Origin: Fimenecus sp900545625
Lineage (GTDB): Bacteria > Bacillota > Clostridia > Oscillospirales > Acutalibacteraceae
Length of the DNA stretch: 64,000 nt
Assembly: GCA_963931525.1 (NCBI GenBank)
Contig: OZ007023.1
Location: 930,001-994,000, forward strand
Direction of reading: 5' to 3'
The notes beneath the pieces are model-generated. The model did no database searches, was not told the origin of the DNA, and was given only the letters and a program-made list of their open reading frames with translations. Positions within the stretch are counted from its first letter, which is position 1; each line of letters begins with the position of its first letter. This document shows positions 24,763-33,455 of the stretch, piece after piece. The translations under genes and the position numbers were made by a program.

Positions 24763-25461
24763 ATGTACGCGCATAAGCGGGAGAAAAAGCCCCGCCAGAT
24801 GTCCGAATCCCTCCTCGTGGGGCTGCTGCTCGCGTTTTCGGGCGGGCTGATGGATGCGTATACCTATGTCTTGCGCGATCATGTTTTTGCGAACGCGCAG
24901 ACGGGCAACATCATTTTGTTCGCCATTTCCCTGTTTGAGGGGAGTACCCCGGCGGCTGTGCGCTATCTCCTGCCGATTTTGTCGTTCACGCTCGGCGTGC
25001 TTTCGGCGCAGGGGGTGCGGCTGCGCTTCGGCCAGGCGAAATTTCACTGGCGGCAGGGGATGCTGCTTGTAGAAATCCTCCTCCTGCTTGTCGTAGCGTT
25101 CATCCCGACGGCGTACAACCTCCCTGCAAACTGTCTGGTGTCGCTTGCCTGCGGCATCCAGACGCAGAGCTTTCAAAAAATTCAGGGCAACGCGCTCGCC
25201 ACGACCATGTGCGTCGGCAATCTGCGAACGGCAACAGGCTACCTTTGCAGCGCGGTGCATTTGAAAGACCGGGAACTTTTGAAACGCGCAGGGCTTTATT
25301 ACGGCATTATCGCCGTGTTCGCCCTCGGCGCGGTGTGCGGGAATTTCTTAGTGCGCGCGGTCGGGCAATATGCGATTTTCTTAAGCGTGCTGCTGCTTTG
25401 TGCGGCGTTTGCGCTTTTGTTTATACGAAAAACGGACAAAGAAGAGAAGGAGAATCCATGA
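24763..25461 (+). CDS. YoaK/DUF1275-family membrane protein
   Basis: DUF1275 proteins are six-helix membrane proteins of unknown function, suspected transporters. The 232-residue product has the family signature GGLMDAYTYVLRDHVFANAQ, followed by TGNIILFA (residues 27-54), a second conserved block (ACGIQTQSFQKIQGNALATT near 130) and about six hydrophobic segments. It starts on the base after the argC stop and overlaps argJ by ATGA, so it is tightly embedded in the arg operon. An ATG at 24799 is an alternative start. The location hints at a role in arginine-pathway traffic, but that is only context. Confidence 0.85.
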   Translation: MYAHKREKKPRQMSESLLVGLLLAFSGGLMDAYTYVLRDHVFANAQTGNIILFAISLFEGSTPAAVRYLLPILSFTLGVLSAQGVRLRFGQAKFHWRQGMLLVEILLLLVVAFIPTAYNLPANCLVSLACGIQTQSFQKIQGNALATTMCVGNLRTATGYLCSAVHLKDRELLKRAGLYYGIIAVFALGAVCGNFLVRAVGQYAIFLSVLLLCAAFALLFIRKTDKEEKENP

Positions 25462-26687
25462 GCTTTTCTATCAAGGTCGATATAAACGGCGGGGTCACCT
25501 CGCCGCAAGGGTTTGTCGCGAACGGCATCCACTGCGGTATCCGCAAGAATAAAGAGAAAAAAGATTTGATGCTGCTCGTGTCCGACACGCTTTGCGACGC
25601 GGCGGCGGTCTATACGCAGAATCTCGTCTGCGGCGCGCCCATCACGGTCACGCGCGAGCACCTGAAAGACGGCAAAGCACGCGCGGTTATCTGCAACAGC
25701 GGTATCGCCAACACCTGCAATGCAGATGGTGTGGAAAAGGCAACTGCCATGTGCGACCTCGCGGCGCGCTTTACGGGTATCCCCGCAGATGACGTTGTCG
25801 TCGCGTCTACGGGCGTGATCGGGCAGCCCATTGACCTTACGCCCATCGAAAACGGAATGCAGGCGCTGGTAAACGGGCTTTCCGTGGACGGCGCGGACGC
25901 GGCGGCGCAGGCGATCATGACGACCGATACCGTGCAAAAAAGCATGGCGGTGCGCTTCGAGCTTGACGGCAAGTCCTGCACGATCGGCGCGATGGCAAAG
26001 GGCAGCGGCATGATCCACCCGAATATGGCGACCATGCTTTCCTTTATCACGACCGACGCGAACATCACGACCGAGATGCTGCAAGAAGCGCTCAATTGGT
26101 GCGTGCACCGCAGCTACAATATGCTTTCGGTCGACGGCGACACCTCTACGAACGATACCGTGGCGATTTTGGCGAACGGGCACTGCGGCAACACGCGCAT
26201 CGAAGCGCAAAACGAGGACTATGCCAAATTTTGCCGCGCGCTTTTTAAGGTCTGCAATTATATGGTGCGCATGCTTGCGAAAGACGGCGAAGGCGCGACC
26301 AAGCTGGTGCTGTGCGAGGTGCAAAACGCGCCCGACGAGGAGACGGCGCGCACTTGCGCAAAATCCGTGATCCGTTCGCCGCTCGTAAAAACCGCCATGT
26401 TCGGTGCGGATGCAAACTGGGGCAGAGTGCTTTGCGCACTGGGCTATGCGGGCGCTAAGATCGACGTTTCCAAGATCGATGTGTGCTTTTCGTCCGAAAA
26501 AGGCGAAATTGCCGTATGCGAAAACGGCGCGGGCATCCCGTTCTCCGAAGAAAAGGCGAAAGAGATCTTACTCGCCGACGAGATCACCATTCTTGTGGAC
26601 TTGAAGGACGGCGAAGCCCAGGCCACGGCATACGGCTGTGATCTCACATATGATTACGTCAAGATCAACGGGGATTATCGTACCTGA
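25458..26687 (+). CDS. argJ: Bifunctional ornithine acetyltransferase / N-acetylglutamate synthase
   Basis: Moves the acetyl group from N-acetylornithine to glutamate (step 5) and may also make N-acetylglutamate from acetyl-CoA (step 1), so no argA or argE is needed. The 409-residue precursor has the self-cleavage site in KGSGMIHPNMATMLSF, with T192 as the new N-terminal nucleophile after cleavage between A191 and T192. STGVIG near residue 117 forms the oxyanion region. The ATG overlaps the DUF1275 stop (ATGA) and has AGAAGGAGAATCC in front. Confidence 0.96.
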   Translation: MSFSIKVDINGGVTSPQGFVANGIHCGIRKNKEKKDLMLLVSDTLCDAAAVYTQNLVCGAPITVTREHLKDGKARAVICNSGIANTCNADGVEKATAMCDLAARFTGIPADDVVVASTGVIGQPIDLTPIENGMQALVNGLSVDGADAAAQAIMTTDTVQKSMAVRFELDGKSCTIGAMAKGSGMIHPNMATMLSFITTDANITTEMLQEALNWCVHRSYNMLSVDGDTSTNDTVAILANGHCGNTRIEAQNEDYAKFCRALFKVCNYMVRMLAKDGEGATKLVLCEVQNAPDEETARTCAKSVIRSPLVKTAMFGADANWGRVLCALGYAGAKIDVSKIDVCFSSEKGEIAVCENGAGIPFSEEKAKEILLADEITILVDLKDGEAQATAYGCDLTYDYVKINGDYRT

Positions 26688-26740
26688 TTCCCAATCACGG
26701 TGCAGCTTGCCGAAAGTAAGGTGCATATAAAAGTTTTCGT

Positions 26741-26912
26741 CCACCTTTTACAAAAGGTGGCGGGGTCGAGGGGCGGCGTCCCTCGTCGCGTCCCGCAGGA
26801 CGCGAAACCCTTTTCTGTGGAAAAGCGCAGGAGAGGACGTCAAACCGTCCTGCGGACGGTTTGACACGGAGAACCCTCGCCGGGGGTTCTCCGATGCGGC
26901 GATTTGCGCCGC
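26741..26912. repeat. String of six hairpins between argJ and argB
   Basis: Six separate inverted repeats in a row: CCACCTTTTACAAAAGGTGG (26741-26760), GAGGGGCGGCGTCCCTC (26768-26784), CGCGTCCCGCAGGACGCG (26787-26804), TCAAACCGTC/GACGGTTTGA (26840-26864), GAGAACCC/GGGTTCTC (26870-26892), and GCGGCGATTTGCGCCGC (26896-26912). It carries no plausible protein. It looks like a dispersed intergenic element different from the one at 782-1007, and occupies most of the 287-base gap. Confidence 0.65.
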
Positions 26913-26974
26913 ATTTGCTGAAAAACAAACCACTTCCTCACGGAAGGGAAGAAAACGGCAATACGGAGGCCTTT

Positions 26975-27844
26975 ATGGATATTTCAAAAATTTCCCACGC
27001 GGACCGTTCCGAGGTGCTGGTGCAGGCGCTGCCTTACATCCAGACCTACAACGGCAAGACCGTGGTGATCAAATACGGCGGCAACGCTATGGTCAATGAA
27101 GAATTGCAGGATGCGGTCATGACCGACATCGTGCTGCTGCGCTCGGTGGGCGTGCATGTGGTGCTCGTCCACGGCGGCGGGCCCGAAATTTCGGAAATGC
27201 TGAAAAAGATCGGCAAAGAAAGCCGCTTTGTCGGCGGGCTGCGCTATACGGACGAAGAAACGATGGACGTGGTGCAAATGGTGCTTGCGGGCAAGGTCAA
27301 CAAGCATCTGGTGCAGCTTCTGACGCTGCACGGCGGTAAGGCGATCGGGCTTTGCGGGCTTGACGGCGACCTTCTGCAGGCGGTGCGGCACAAGGCGGAC
27401 GGCGACATCGGCTTTGTCGGCGATATCGACCGCGTGAACACCGGGATCTTGACCGATATGCTGGAGGGCGGCTACATCCCCGTGGTGTCCTCCGTGGCGG
27501 GCGGCGAAAACGGTGCGGTCTACAATATCAATGCCGACACGGCAGCTGCACAGATCGCGGCGTGCCTGCATGCCGAAAAGCTGCTTTTGATGACCGACAT
27601 CCCGGGGCTGCTGCGCGACAAGGATGACCCCTCGACCCTTATCCCCGAGGTCAAGGTGTCCGAGATCCCCGCGCTTAAAGCACAGGGGATCATCTCGGGC
27701 GGCATGATCCCGAAGATCGATTGCTGCGTCGAGGCGGTGCGCCGCGGGGTGAAGCACACAAATATCATCGACGGCCGTGTGCCGCACGCGATTTTAATGG
27801 AGCTGTTCTCCGATGCGGGCTTCGGCACGATGTTTTCAGCATAA
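26975..27844 (+). CDS. argB: Acetylglutamate kinase
   Basis: Phosphorylates N-acetylglutamate, usually the arginine-inhibited control step in organisms that use ArgJ. The 289-residue protein shows the amino acid kinase pattern: VVIKYGGNAM (about 30-39), LVHGGGPEIS (about 67-76), and NINADTAAAQIAA near 185. The N-terminal extension with RSEVLVQALPYIQ is the helix found in arginine-sensitive, hexameric enzymes. The ATG at 26975 has ATACGGAGGCCTTT in front. Upstream is the hairpin string, so it may have its own promoter or depend on read-through. Confidence 0.96.
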   Translation: MDISKISHADRSEVLVQALPYIQTYNGKTVVIKYGGNAMVNEELQDAVMTDIVLLRSVGVHVVLVHGGGPEISEMLKKIGKESRFVGGLRYTDEETMDVVQMVLAGKVNKHLVQLLTLHGGKAIGLCGLDGDLLQAVRHKADGDIGFVGDIDRVNTGILTDMLEGGYIPVVSSVAGGENGAVYNINADTAAAQIAACLHAEKLLLMTDIPGLLRDKDDPSTLIPEVKVSEIPALKAQGIISGGMIPKIDCCVEAVRRGVKHTNIIDGRVPHAILMELFSDAGFGTMFSA

Positions 27845-27863
27845 TGTATAAGGAATGAGTCCT

Positions 27864-29039
27864 ATGACCTTTGAAGAGATCAAACAAACCGCAGACACCT
27901 ATTTGATGCCGACTTACGCACATTTCCCTGTCGCGCTCGAGCGCGGCGAAAACGCGACCTATTACGATGTTGCCGGAAAGCCGTACATCGACTTTACCGC
28001 AGGTATCGGCGTCAATATTTTCGGCACGAACGACGAAAAATGGAAAGCGGCAGTAATTGCGCAGCTCAACAAATTGCAGCACACGTCGAATCTGTATTAT
28101 AACGAAACCGTCGCACGCGCGGCAAAACTGCTTTGTGAGAAATCGGGCTTTTCTAAGGTGCTGTTCTGCAATTCCGGCGCGGAGGCGAACGAGTGCGCCA
28201 TCAAGCTCGCACGCAAATACAGCTTCGACCGCTTCGGTGAGGGGCGCAGCACCATCGTGAGCCTGCAAAACTCCTTCCACGGGCGCACCATCGCGACCAT
28301 CACTGCCACGGGGCAGGCGCATTACCATGAATATTTCATGCCGTTTTTACAGGGCTTCCGCTATGCGGATGCGGGCGACATTGCGCAGCTGGAAGCGCAG
28401 GTCGCGGACGGCACGGTCTGTGCCGTGCTTTTGGAGGTCATTCAAGGTGAAGGCGGTGTTGTGCCGCTTCCCGACGAATATTTGCGTGCCGTGCGCGCGC
28501 TTTGCGACCGGCACGACCTGCTTTTGATGATCGACGAGGTGCAGACCGGGATCGGCAGAACAGGCAGCCTGTTTGCCTTCCAAAACGCAGGGATCACGCC
28601 CGACGTTGTCACCTGTGCAAAGGGCATCGGCGGGGGACTGCCCATGGGGGCGTGCCTTTGCACCGAAAAGCTCGGTAATACTCTTACAGCGGGGACGCAC
28701 GGCACGACGTTCGGCGGCAATCCCGTTGCCTGCGCCGGGTCAATCGAGATCTTGAACCGTCTGAATGATGCTTTTTTGCAGACCGTGCGCGAAAAAGGGG
28801 ATTATATCCGCGAAAAGGTTTCAACCTTTACAGGCGTAAAGTCCGTACACGGCGCGGGTCTGATGCTCGGCATCGACCTGACCGAGAAAAAAGCCGGCGA
28901 AGTGGCAGCGCGCTGCTGCGAAAAAGGACTTTTGATCCTGACCGCCAAAGCGGCGCTGCGCATGCTGCCGCCGCTGACCATCACCTGTGACGAGATCGAT
29001 AAGGGACTCGGCATTCTTGCCGACGTACTTTCCGAATAA
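27864..29039 (+). CDS. argD: Acetylornithine aminotransferase
   Basis: PLP enzyme that transaminates N-acetylglutamate semialdehyde to N-acetylornithine. The 391-residue protein has the class III pattern: FCNSGAEANECAIKLARK (PLP phosphate region), HGRTIAT, LMIDEVQTGIGRTG with the conserved Asp, and the Schiff-base lysine K253 in TCAKGIGGGLPMGA. ATG codons occur at 27855 and 27864; the AAGGA site touches the first and is 9 bases from the second, so I choose 27864. The gap to argF is 13 bases. Confidence 0.95.
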   Translation: MTFEEIKQTADTYLMPTYAHFPVALERGENATYYDVAGKPYIDFTAGIGVNIFGTNDEKWKAAVIAQLNKLQHTSNLYYNETVARAAKLLCEKSGFSKVLFCNSGAEANECAIKLARKYSFDRFGEGRSTIVSLQNSFHGRTIATITATGQAHYHEYFMPFLQGFRYADAGDIAQLEAQVADGTVCAVLLEVIQGEGGVVPLPDEYLRAVRALCDRHDLLLMIDEVQTGIGRTGSLFAFQNAGITPDVVTCAKGIGGGLPMGACLCTEKLGNTLTAGTHGTTFGGNPVACAGSIEILNRLNDAFLQTVREKGDYIREKVSTFTGVKSVHGAGLMLGIDLTEKKAGEVAARCCEKGLLILTAKAALRMLPPLTITCDEIDKGLGILADVLSE

Positions 29040-29052
29040 AGGAGAAAAGTAT

Positions 29053-29961
29053 ATGAAACATCTGTTGAGCCTGCTGACCACCACCCCGCAGGAGATCGAG
29101 GATCTTTTGAACCTCGCCGACCAGCTCAAGTACGAAAACAAACACGGCATCTCGCACCACCGCTTAAAAGGGCAGACGCTCGGGATGATCTTTCAGAAAT
29201 CATCCACGCGCACGCGCGTTTCGTTTGAAACGGGCATGTACCAGCTCGGCGGGCAGGCGCTGTTTTTGTCGAGCCGCGATCTGCAGATCGGCCGCGGCGA
29301 GCCGATCGAGGACACCGCGCGTGTGCTCTCGCGCTATCTCGACGGTATCATGATCCGTACATTCGCGCAAAGCGAGGTGGAGGCGCTCGCGAAATACGGC
29401 AGCATCCCGATCATCAACGGGCTGACGGATTTCTGCCACCCCTGCCAGGTGCTCGCAGACCTTTTGACCGTTCGCGAGCATAAAGGGCATCTCGACGGGC
29501 TTAAAATGTGCTACATCGGCGACGGCAACAACATGGCGAACTCCCTGATCGTCGGCGGCTTGAAAACGGGGATGCGCGTTTCCGTCGCGTGCCCCGAGGG
29601 GTACGACCCCGACAAACAGGTTTTGGATTTTGCAAAAGCCTATCAAGGCTTCCAGCTTTACAGAGACCCCATGCAGGCGGCAGCCGGCGCGGACGTGATC
29701 TTCACCGACGTTTGGGCGTCCATGGGGCAGGAGGACGAGGCCGCCGCACGCCGCAAGGTATTTGAGGGCGTGTATCAGGTCAATAAAAAGCTGCTTTCCG
29801 CCGCGAACAGCGGCTGCATGGTGCAGCACTGTCTGCCTGCGCACCGCGGCGAGGAGATCACCGCCGATGTGTTTGAAGCGCACGCCGATGAGATCTTCGA
29901 CGAGGCGGAAAACCGTCTGCACGCGCAAAAGGCGGTCATGGTCACGCTCATGGAGCGGTAA
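29053..29961 (+). CDS. argF: Ornithine carbamoyltransferase
   Basis: Makes citrulline from ornithine and carbamoyl phosphate. The 302-residue protein has the carbamoyl-phosphate site SSTRTRVSFE (about 46-55), FCHPCQVLAD (the HPCQ motif), and HCLPAHRGEE with the ornithine-binding cysteine. The length is normal for the biosynthetic enzyme. The ATG at 29053 follows AAAGGAGAAAAGTAT. Context (with argG/H/J/B/C/D and no arcA/arcC) favours the anabolic role. It is the last arg gene before the disrupted methyltransferase and mobile debris. Confidence 0.97.
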   Translation: MKHLLSLLTTTPQEIEDLLNLADQLKYENKHGISHHRLKGQTLGMIFQKSSTRTRVSFETGMYQLGGQALFLSSRDLQIGRGEPIEDTARVLSRYLDGIMIRTFAQSEVEALAKYGSIPIINGLTDFCHPCQVLADLLTVREHKGHLDGLKMCYIGDGNNMANSLIVGGLKTGMRVSVACPEGYDPDKQVLDFAKAYQGFQLYRDPMQAAAGADVIFTDVWASMGQEDEAAARRKVFEGVYQVNKKLLSAANSGCMVQHCLPAHRGEEITADVFEAHADEIFDEAENRLHAQKAVMVTLMER

Positions 29962-29971
29962 GAAAGTCCAT

Positions 29972-30193
29972 ATGAAAATGCAGTTTTCGGACGTCGACCA
30001 CGGCAAAGCGTTCGACTGGGGCGAAACGTCCGCGGAATATGCGCAGTACCGCGATATTTACCCGCCCGTGTTTTATAAGCGTGCGTTTTTAGACGCAGGC
30101 TTAGGCGTTGCGGGGCAGACCTGCCTTGACCTCGGTACGGGGACGGGCGTCCTGCCGCGCGCCATGGCGTCGCACGGCGCAAAAATTACCACG
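29972..30193 (+). pseudogene. Truncated class I SAM methyltransferase (5' fragment)
   Basis: The first 73 or so residues of a class I methyltransferase are present: an N-terminal segment FDWGETSAEYAQYRDIYPPVFY and motif I in TCLDLGTGTGVLPRAM, ending at HGAKIT. The frame then runs into foreign sequence and stops at 30205. The ATG at 29972 has AAGAAAGTCCAT upstream, 10 bases after argF, so it was part of the arg transcription unit. No 3' part is found on the other side of the inserted segment, so sequence was lost as well as gained. Confidence 0.75.
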
Positions 30194-30621
30194 GAGCTAT
30201 CGTGAAGGATCACTACGGAAGGCAGATACCAAAACACGCTCACGGCACTGCTAACCTTGACGGTCACACATCATCTACGAAGAAAATAATGTGTGCTGCG
30301 TCAGAACTCTTTGACCGGATCGTCGATAAAAAACTTCTCGTGCGCCGGTTGAACATCGTCGCAAACCATGTGCTACCTGAAGCAGATGCACCGAAGAAGA
30401 ATGACGGCTTTGTGCAGCTTGACCTCTTCACTGACTATGCAGCCCTTGAGGTAAAGCAGGAGCAAAAACGCGCCGAACTTGAGCGTGAAAAGAAAATGCA
30501 GCAAGCTATGTTGACCATCAAGAAGAAGTTCGGAAAGAACGCTATCCTCAAAGGCATGAACTTGGAGGAAGGCGCGACGGCGAAGGATCGCAACGCACAG
30601 ATCGGAGGACACAAAGCATGA
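30193..30621 (+). pseudogene. 3' fragment of a Y-family DNA polymerase (ImpB/MucB/SamB C-terminal domain)
   Basis: About 140 residues match the C-terminal part of UmuC-like polymerases carried by Clostridial mobile elements: a KDHYGRQIPKHAHGTANL segment, ELFDRIVDKKLLVRRLNI (little-finger region), the clamp-binding-like QLDLF, and a Lys-rich tail ending GATAKDRNAQIGGHKA. The palm and fingers with the catalytic acidic residues are missing; the sequence starts abruptly at the methyltransferase junction. A GTG at 30202 could start a short product, but no good ribosome binding site is seen. The stop overlaps the next gene by four bases, as in intact elements. Confidence 0.75.
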
Positions 30622-31040
30622 GTGGACAGTATGAAGATATTATCAATCTGCCGCATCATGTCTCTGCCACCAGACCGCAGATGTCCATGTTAGATCGCGC
30701 AGCTCAGTTCTCACCCTTCGCAGCTCTCACCGGCTACGATGCGGCGATCAAAGAAACCGGGCGTCTGACGGATGAAAAGATTGAAATGGACGAAGAAGCT
30801 CTGAACATTCTAAACATGAAGTTTCAGATCCTTGTTGACAGTCTGGATGATGAGCCAGAAGTCACCTTCACCTACTTCAAACCTGACGAGCGCAAAGCCG
30901 GTGGTGCTTATATTGAAGTGACCGGCACAGTTAAGAAAGTGGATGACTTCGAGAGACTGATCGTAATGCAGAATGGAACGAAGATGCCAATGGATGACAT
31001 TCTGAACATTGAAGGCGAAGTATTTACATCACTACAATAA
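30618..31040 (+). CDS. YolD-like family protein
   Basis: YolD-like proteins are small partners encoded next to Y-family polymerases on plasmids and phages; their role is thought to be in SOS-type translesion synthesis. The 140-residue product has the family start (a PHHVSATRPQMSMLDRAAQF segment, then SPFAALTGYDAAIKET) and a C-terminal beta region (VTFTYFKPDERKAGGAYIE). The ATG overlaps the polymerase stop (ATGA), and GGAGGACACAAAGC precedes it. It is intact although its partner is truncated. Confidence 0.85.
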   Translation: MSGQYEDIINLPHHVSATRPQMSMLDRAAQFSPFAALTGYDAAIKETGRLTDEKIEMDEEALNILNMKFQILVDSLDDEPEVTFTYFKPDERKAGGAYIEVTGTVKKVDDFERLIVMQNGTKMPMDDILNIEGEVFTSLQ

Positions 31041-31107
31041 TGTCGCTTGCCATGCGACCACGAGAAGAAGGATCAGCAGTATAATAGTGCTGTAAGGAGG
31101 ATGAGAT

Positions 31108-32427
31108 ATGAATAAACAATTTACTTCTGAGGACATCCTGAATGCAAAGGAAGTCCATTTCTACAACAACGACACGCTTTACATTGTCGATCATAACGAT
31201 GAGGCATACGGATACAGCAAAGGCGGTTCCGGTTGGTATCACAAGGAAAACTTCTGGGACTATTTTGAGTCCGAGTTGATGATGACTTACTTTACTCACA
31301 TCACCAAAGAAGAAGCTGTTCAGCTTTACCTCGGCTGGATAAATGATGCTAACGCTGATAATCGCCGCCTTGATATGGCAATTATTTATGCCGTAGAACA
31401 TCATGCTGGACAGTTCCGTAAAGGCACAGTCCGTCCCTATATCACGCATCCACTTGAAGCCATGCAGCTCCTCCACTCCATGAGAGCAGACATCAATTTG
31501 ATGATCGCCGGAGTGTTGCATGACACAATAGAAGATACCGAAGCTACCGAGGAAGGTATTCGTGAACTGTTTGGTGACGATGTAGCTGATCTGGTTACAG
31601 CACACAGCGAAGACAAGAGCAAGACTTGGGATGAACGCAAGTCTCACGCCATCGAAGAACTTGCAAAAGCAGACAAGCGTTTGAAGATGTTGATTATGGC
31701 AGATAAGGTGTCAAACCTGAGAAGTATGGCATCCGACTATGCTCAGATTGGAGATGAACTCTGGAATAGATTCAATGCGCCGGTCAATAAGCAAGCATGG
31801 TATTATAGCGGCATCCAGGATGCGCTTTACGATATGCAGAACTATCCCGAATGTGCTGCCGTGTATTGGGAGATGGTTGGTCTTTATAAGGACTTATTCG
31901 TCAGATACTATTTCGACAAGAGTGCAAATACGCTGTATCAAGTCTGCTTCGGCGTTGCTTCTTACGCGCTCCAAAAAGGAAATCCCGAATGGACTGAGTA
32001 CAAGGAAAAGCGTATTCCTGAAAATGCCGAACACATAGAGCGATTAGAGGCTGAACGCATGGAAGATGATTGGAATACTTCGTTCTGGGAGCGTCATGAA
32101 AGTGACATCTCGGCTGCTTCATACTCAGTGTATTCATCCAAACGCCGTTTTATTGATTTCCGAATTACAGACAACAAACTAACCCTTGCTTGTCAGGACT
32201 TCGGACCGGAATGCAGAAGCATGACCGGCGATGATGAATACGAGTTTTTCTACGATCTGGACGAGGATAACACACACCGTTTCTTAGCCAGACTTCGTAT
32301 CGAATACGGACTCGAAGACGAGCTTATTGATCTTCTGAAAAAGGCATTTGGCTCTGATGACGGAACGACGCTGTTTACTGAGTTTTGCACGAGAAACCAC
32401 ATCAACCACAGACTGATTACAATGTGA
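31108..32427 (+). CDS. RelA/SpoT-type HD domain protein (possible small alarmone hydrolase)
   Basis: The 439-residue protein has a central HD domain of the (p)ppGpp hydrolase type: AVEHHAGQFRKGT (about 95-107), PYITHPLEAM with H114, GVLHDTIEDTEAT with H138-D139 and E142-D143, and LIMADKVSNLRSM with D199 and N203. No synthetase domain follows. About 85 residues precede it (an acidic domain with HFYNNDTLYIVDHNDEAYGY), and about 200 follow, including a beta-rich C-terminal region (about 340-439) not found in classical Mesh1-type enzymes. AAGGAGGATGAGAT precedes the ATG at 31108. It may be a hydrolase, or an antitoxin-like guard against alarmone toxins; no toxin gene is adjacent. Confidence 0.75.
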   Translation: MNKQFTSEDILNAKEVHFYNNDTLYIVDHNDEAYGYSKGGSGWYHKENFWDYFESELMMTYFTHITKEEAVQLYLGWINDANADNRRLDMAIIYAVEHHAGQFRKGTVRPYITHPLEAMQLLHSMRADINLMIAGVLHDTIEDTEATEEGIRELFGDDVADLVTAHSEDKSKTWDERKSHAIEELAKADKRLKMLIMADKVSNLRSMASDYAQIGDELWNRFNAPVNKQAWYYSGIQDALYDMQNYPECAAVYWEMVGLYKDLFVRYYFDKSANTLYQVCFGVASYALQKGNPEWTEYKEKRIPENAEHIERLEAERMEDDWNTSFWERHESDISAASYSVYSSKRRFIDFRITDNKLTLACQDFGPECRSMTGDDEYEFFYDLDEDNTHRFLARLRIEYGLEDELIDLLKKAFGSDDGTTLFTEFCTRNHINHRLITM

Positions 32428-32538
32428 ATATAACCTCTGAAGAGTGCGCGAGAGACAAGCTCAATGACCGCACAGCAACCTACCAGATGGCAAGGTGCTA
32501 ATGCTTGACCGATAGGATGACCAAGCCCCTCATCGGTG
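32428..32538. other. Non-coding tail of the mobile segment
   Basis: No gene is supported here. It contains a small dyad, CCGATAGGATGACCAAGCCCCTCATCGG (about 32510-32536), that is cut at its right edge by the IS insertion. Confidence 0.4.
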
Positions 32539-32597
32539 TGAACTGCCCCAGATTGTGCGGACAGTACAAAAAGCCCCTATGTAGGAAATGTTGAGTT

Positions 32598-33455
32598 TTA
32601 AGCGGAGTGGCGAAGCGTCAGCGGCGCCACTCCGGTTTTAATCTGAATGCGCTCATGGTTATAGAAGTAAATGTATCTATCGATTAGATCGTTGGCTTCT
32701 TGGAAAGTCTTCGGCTTATGCCGGTAGATACACTCCGTTTTCAATATTGAGAAGAAATTCTCTGCCATTGCGTTGTCATAAGGATTACCCTTACTTGACA
32801 TTGACGGTGTAATATCGTAAGATTGAGTTAGCTTAAAATATGCTTGTGATGTATATTGAAAGCCTTGGTCGCTGTGGAGCTGCAACTCCGCAGCGACTCT
32901 CTTTTTCTCTTTCTTCATTGCCAGTCGGATCGTGTCCAATACAAGATTCACTGTTTGCCGTGTGGCTGTCTTGTAAGCTACAATGCTGTTGTCATACAGA
33001 TCCCGGATCATGGACAGATACAGTACACCTTCTTTCGTATGAATGTAAGAGATATCCGTAACCCACTTTGTATTTGGTCTATCCGCATGGAACTGCCGGG
33101 CAAGAAGATTCTGGTATTTATGTACCTGCTGACCCAGGTTTACCCACTTCCTGCGGCGGCGGATTTCCGACAACAGACCATACTTTTTCATAACTCTGAG
33201 TACTGTTTTCGGATTTCTTTCAATATTTCTGTCTTTGAGCCACTTCCATACCCGCCTGTAGCCGTAAGTCTTGTCTGTCTTGTTCTGACATTCTTCTATC
33301 TTCTTTGCCAGTTCTGCATCTGCCTCAGGCTTTCCCCGGCACTTCACGAAGTTATAGTAACCGCTTCTGGACACGCCGAAGAACTTACACATGACAGATA
33401 CCGGATACTCCTTCCGGTGACGATAGATAACAGCGTACTTAACTTTCGGCCTCAC
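32598..33455 (-). CDS. IS3-family transposase OrfB (DDE integrase)
   Basis: The 285-residue catalytic subunit has an N-terminal HTH_21 region (YPVSVMCKFFGVSRSGYYNF), then the rve integrase core with the DDE residues visible in WVTDISYIHT, LHSDQGFQYTS and NAMAENFFSILKTE. The start is GTG at 33455, overlapping the orfA stop as GTGA. A classic A6G slippage run is not seen at the junction, so OrfB may be made by coupled reinitiation rather than frameshifting. It appears intact and therefore potentially active. Confidence 0.92.
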   Translation of the reverse strand: MRPKVKYAVIYRHRKEYPVSVMCKFFGVSRSGYYNFVKCRGKPEADAELAKKIEECQNKTDKTYGYRRVWKWLKDRNIERNPKTVLRVMKKYGLLSEIRRRRKWVNLGQQVHKYQNLLARQFHADRPNTKWVTDISYIHTKEGVLYLSMIRDLYDNSIVAYKTATRQTVNLVLDTIRLAMKKEKKRVAAELQLHSDQGFQYTSQAYFKLTQSYDITPSMSSKGNPYDNAMAENFFSILKTECIYRHKPKTFQEANDLIDRYIYFYNHERIQIKTGVAPLTLRHSA

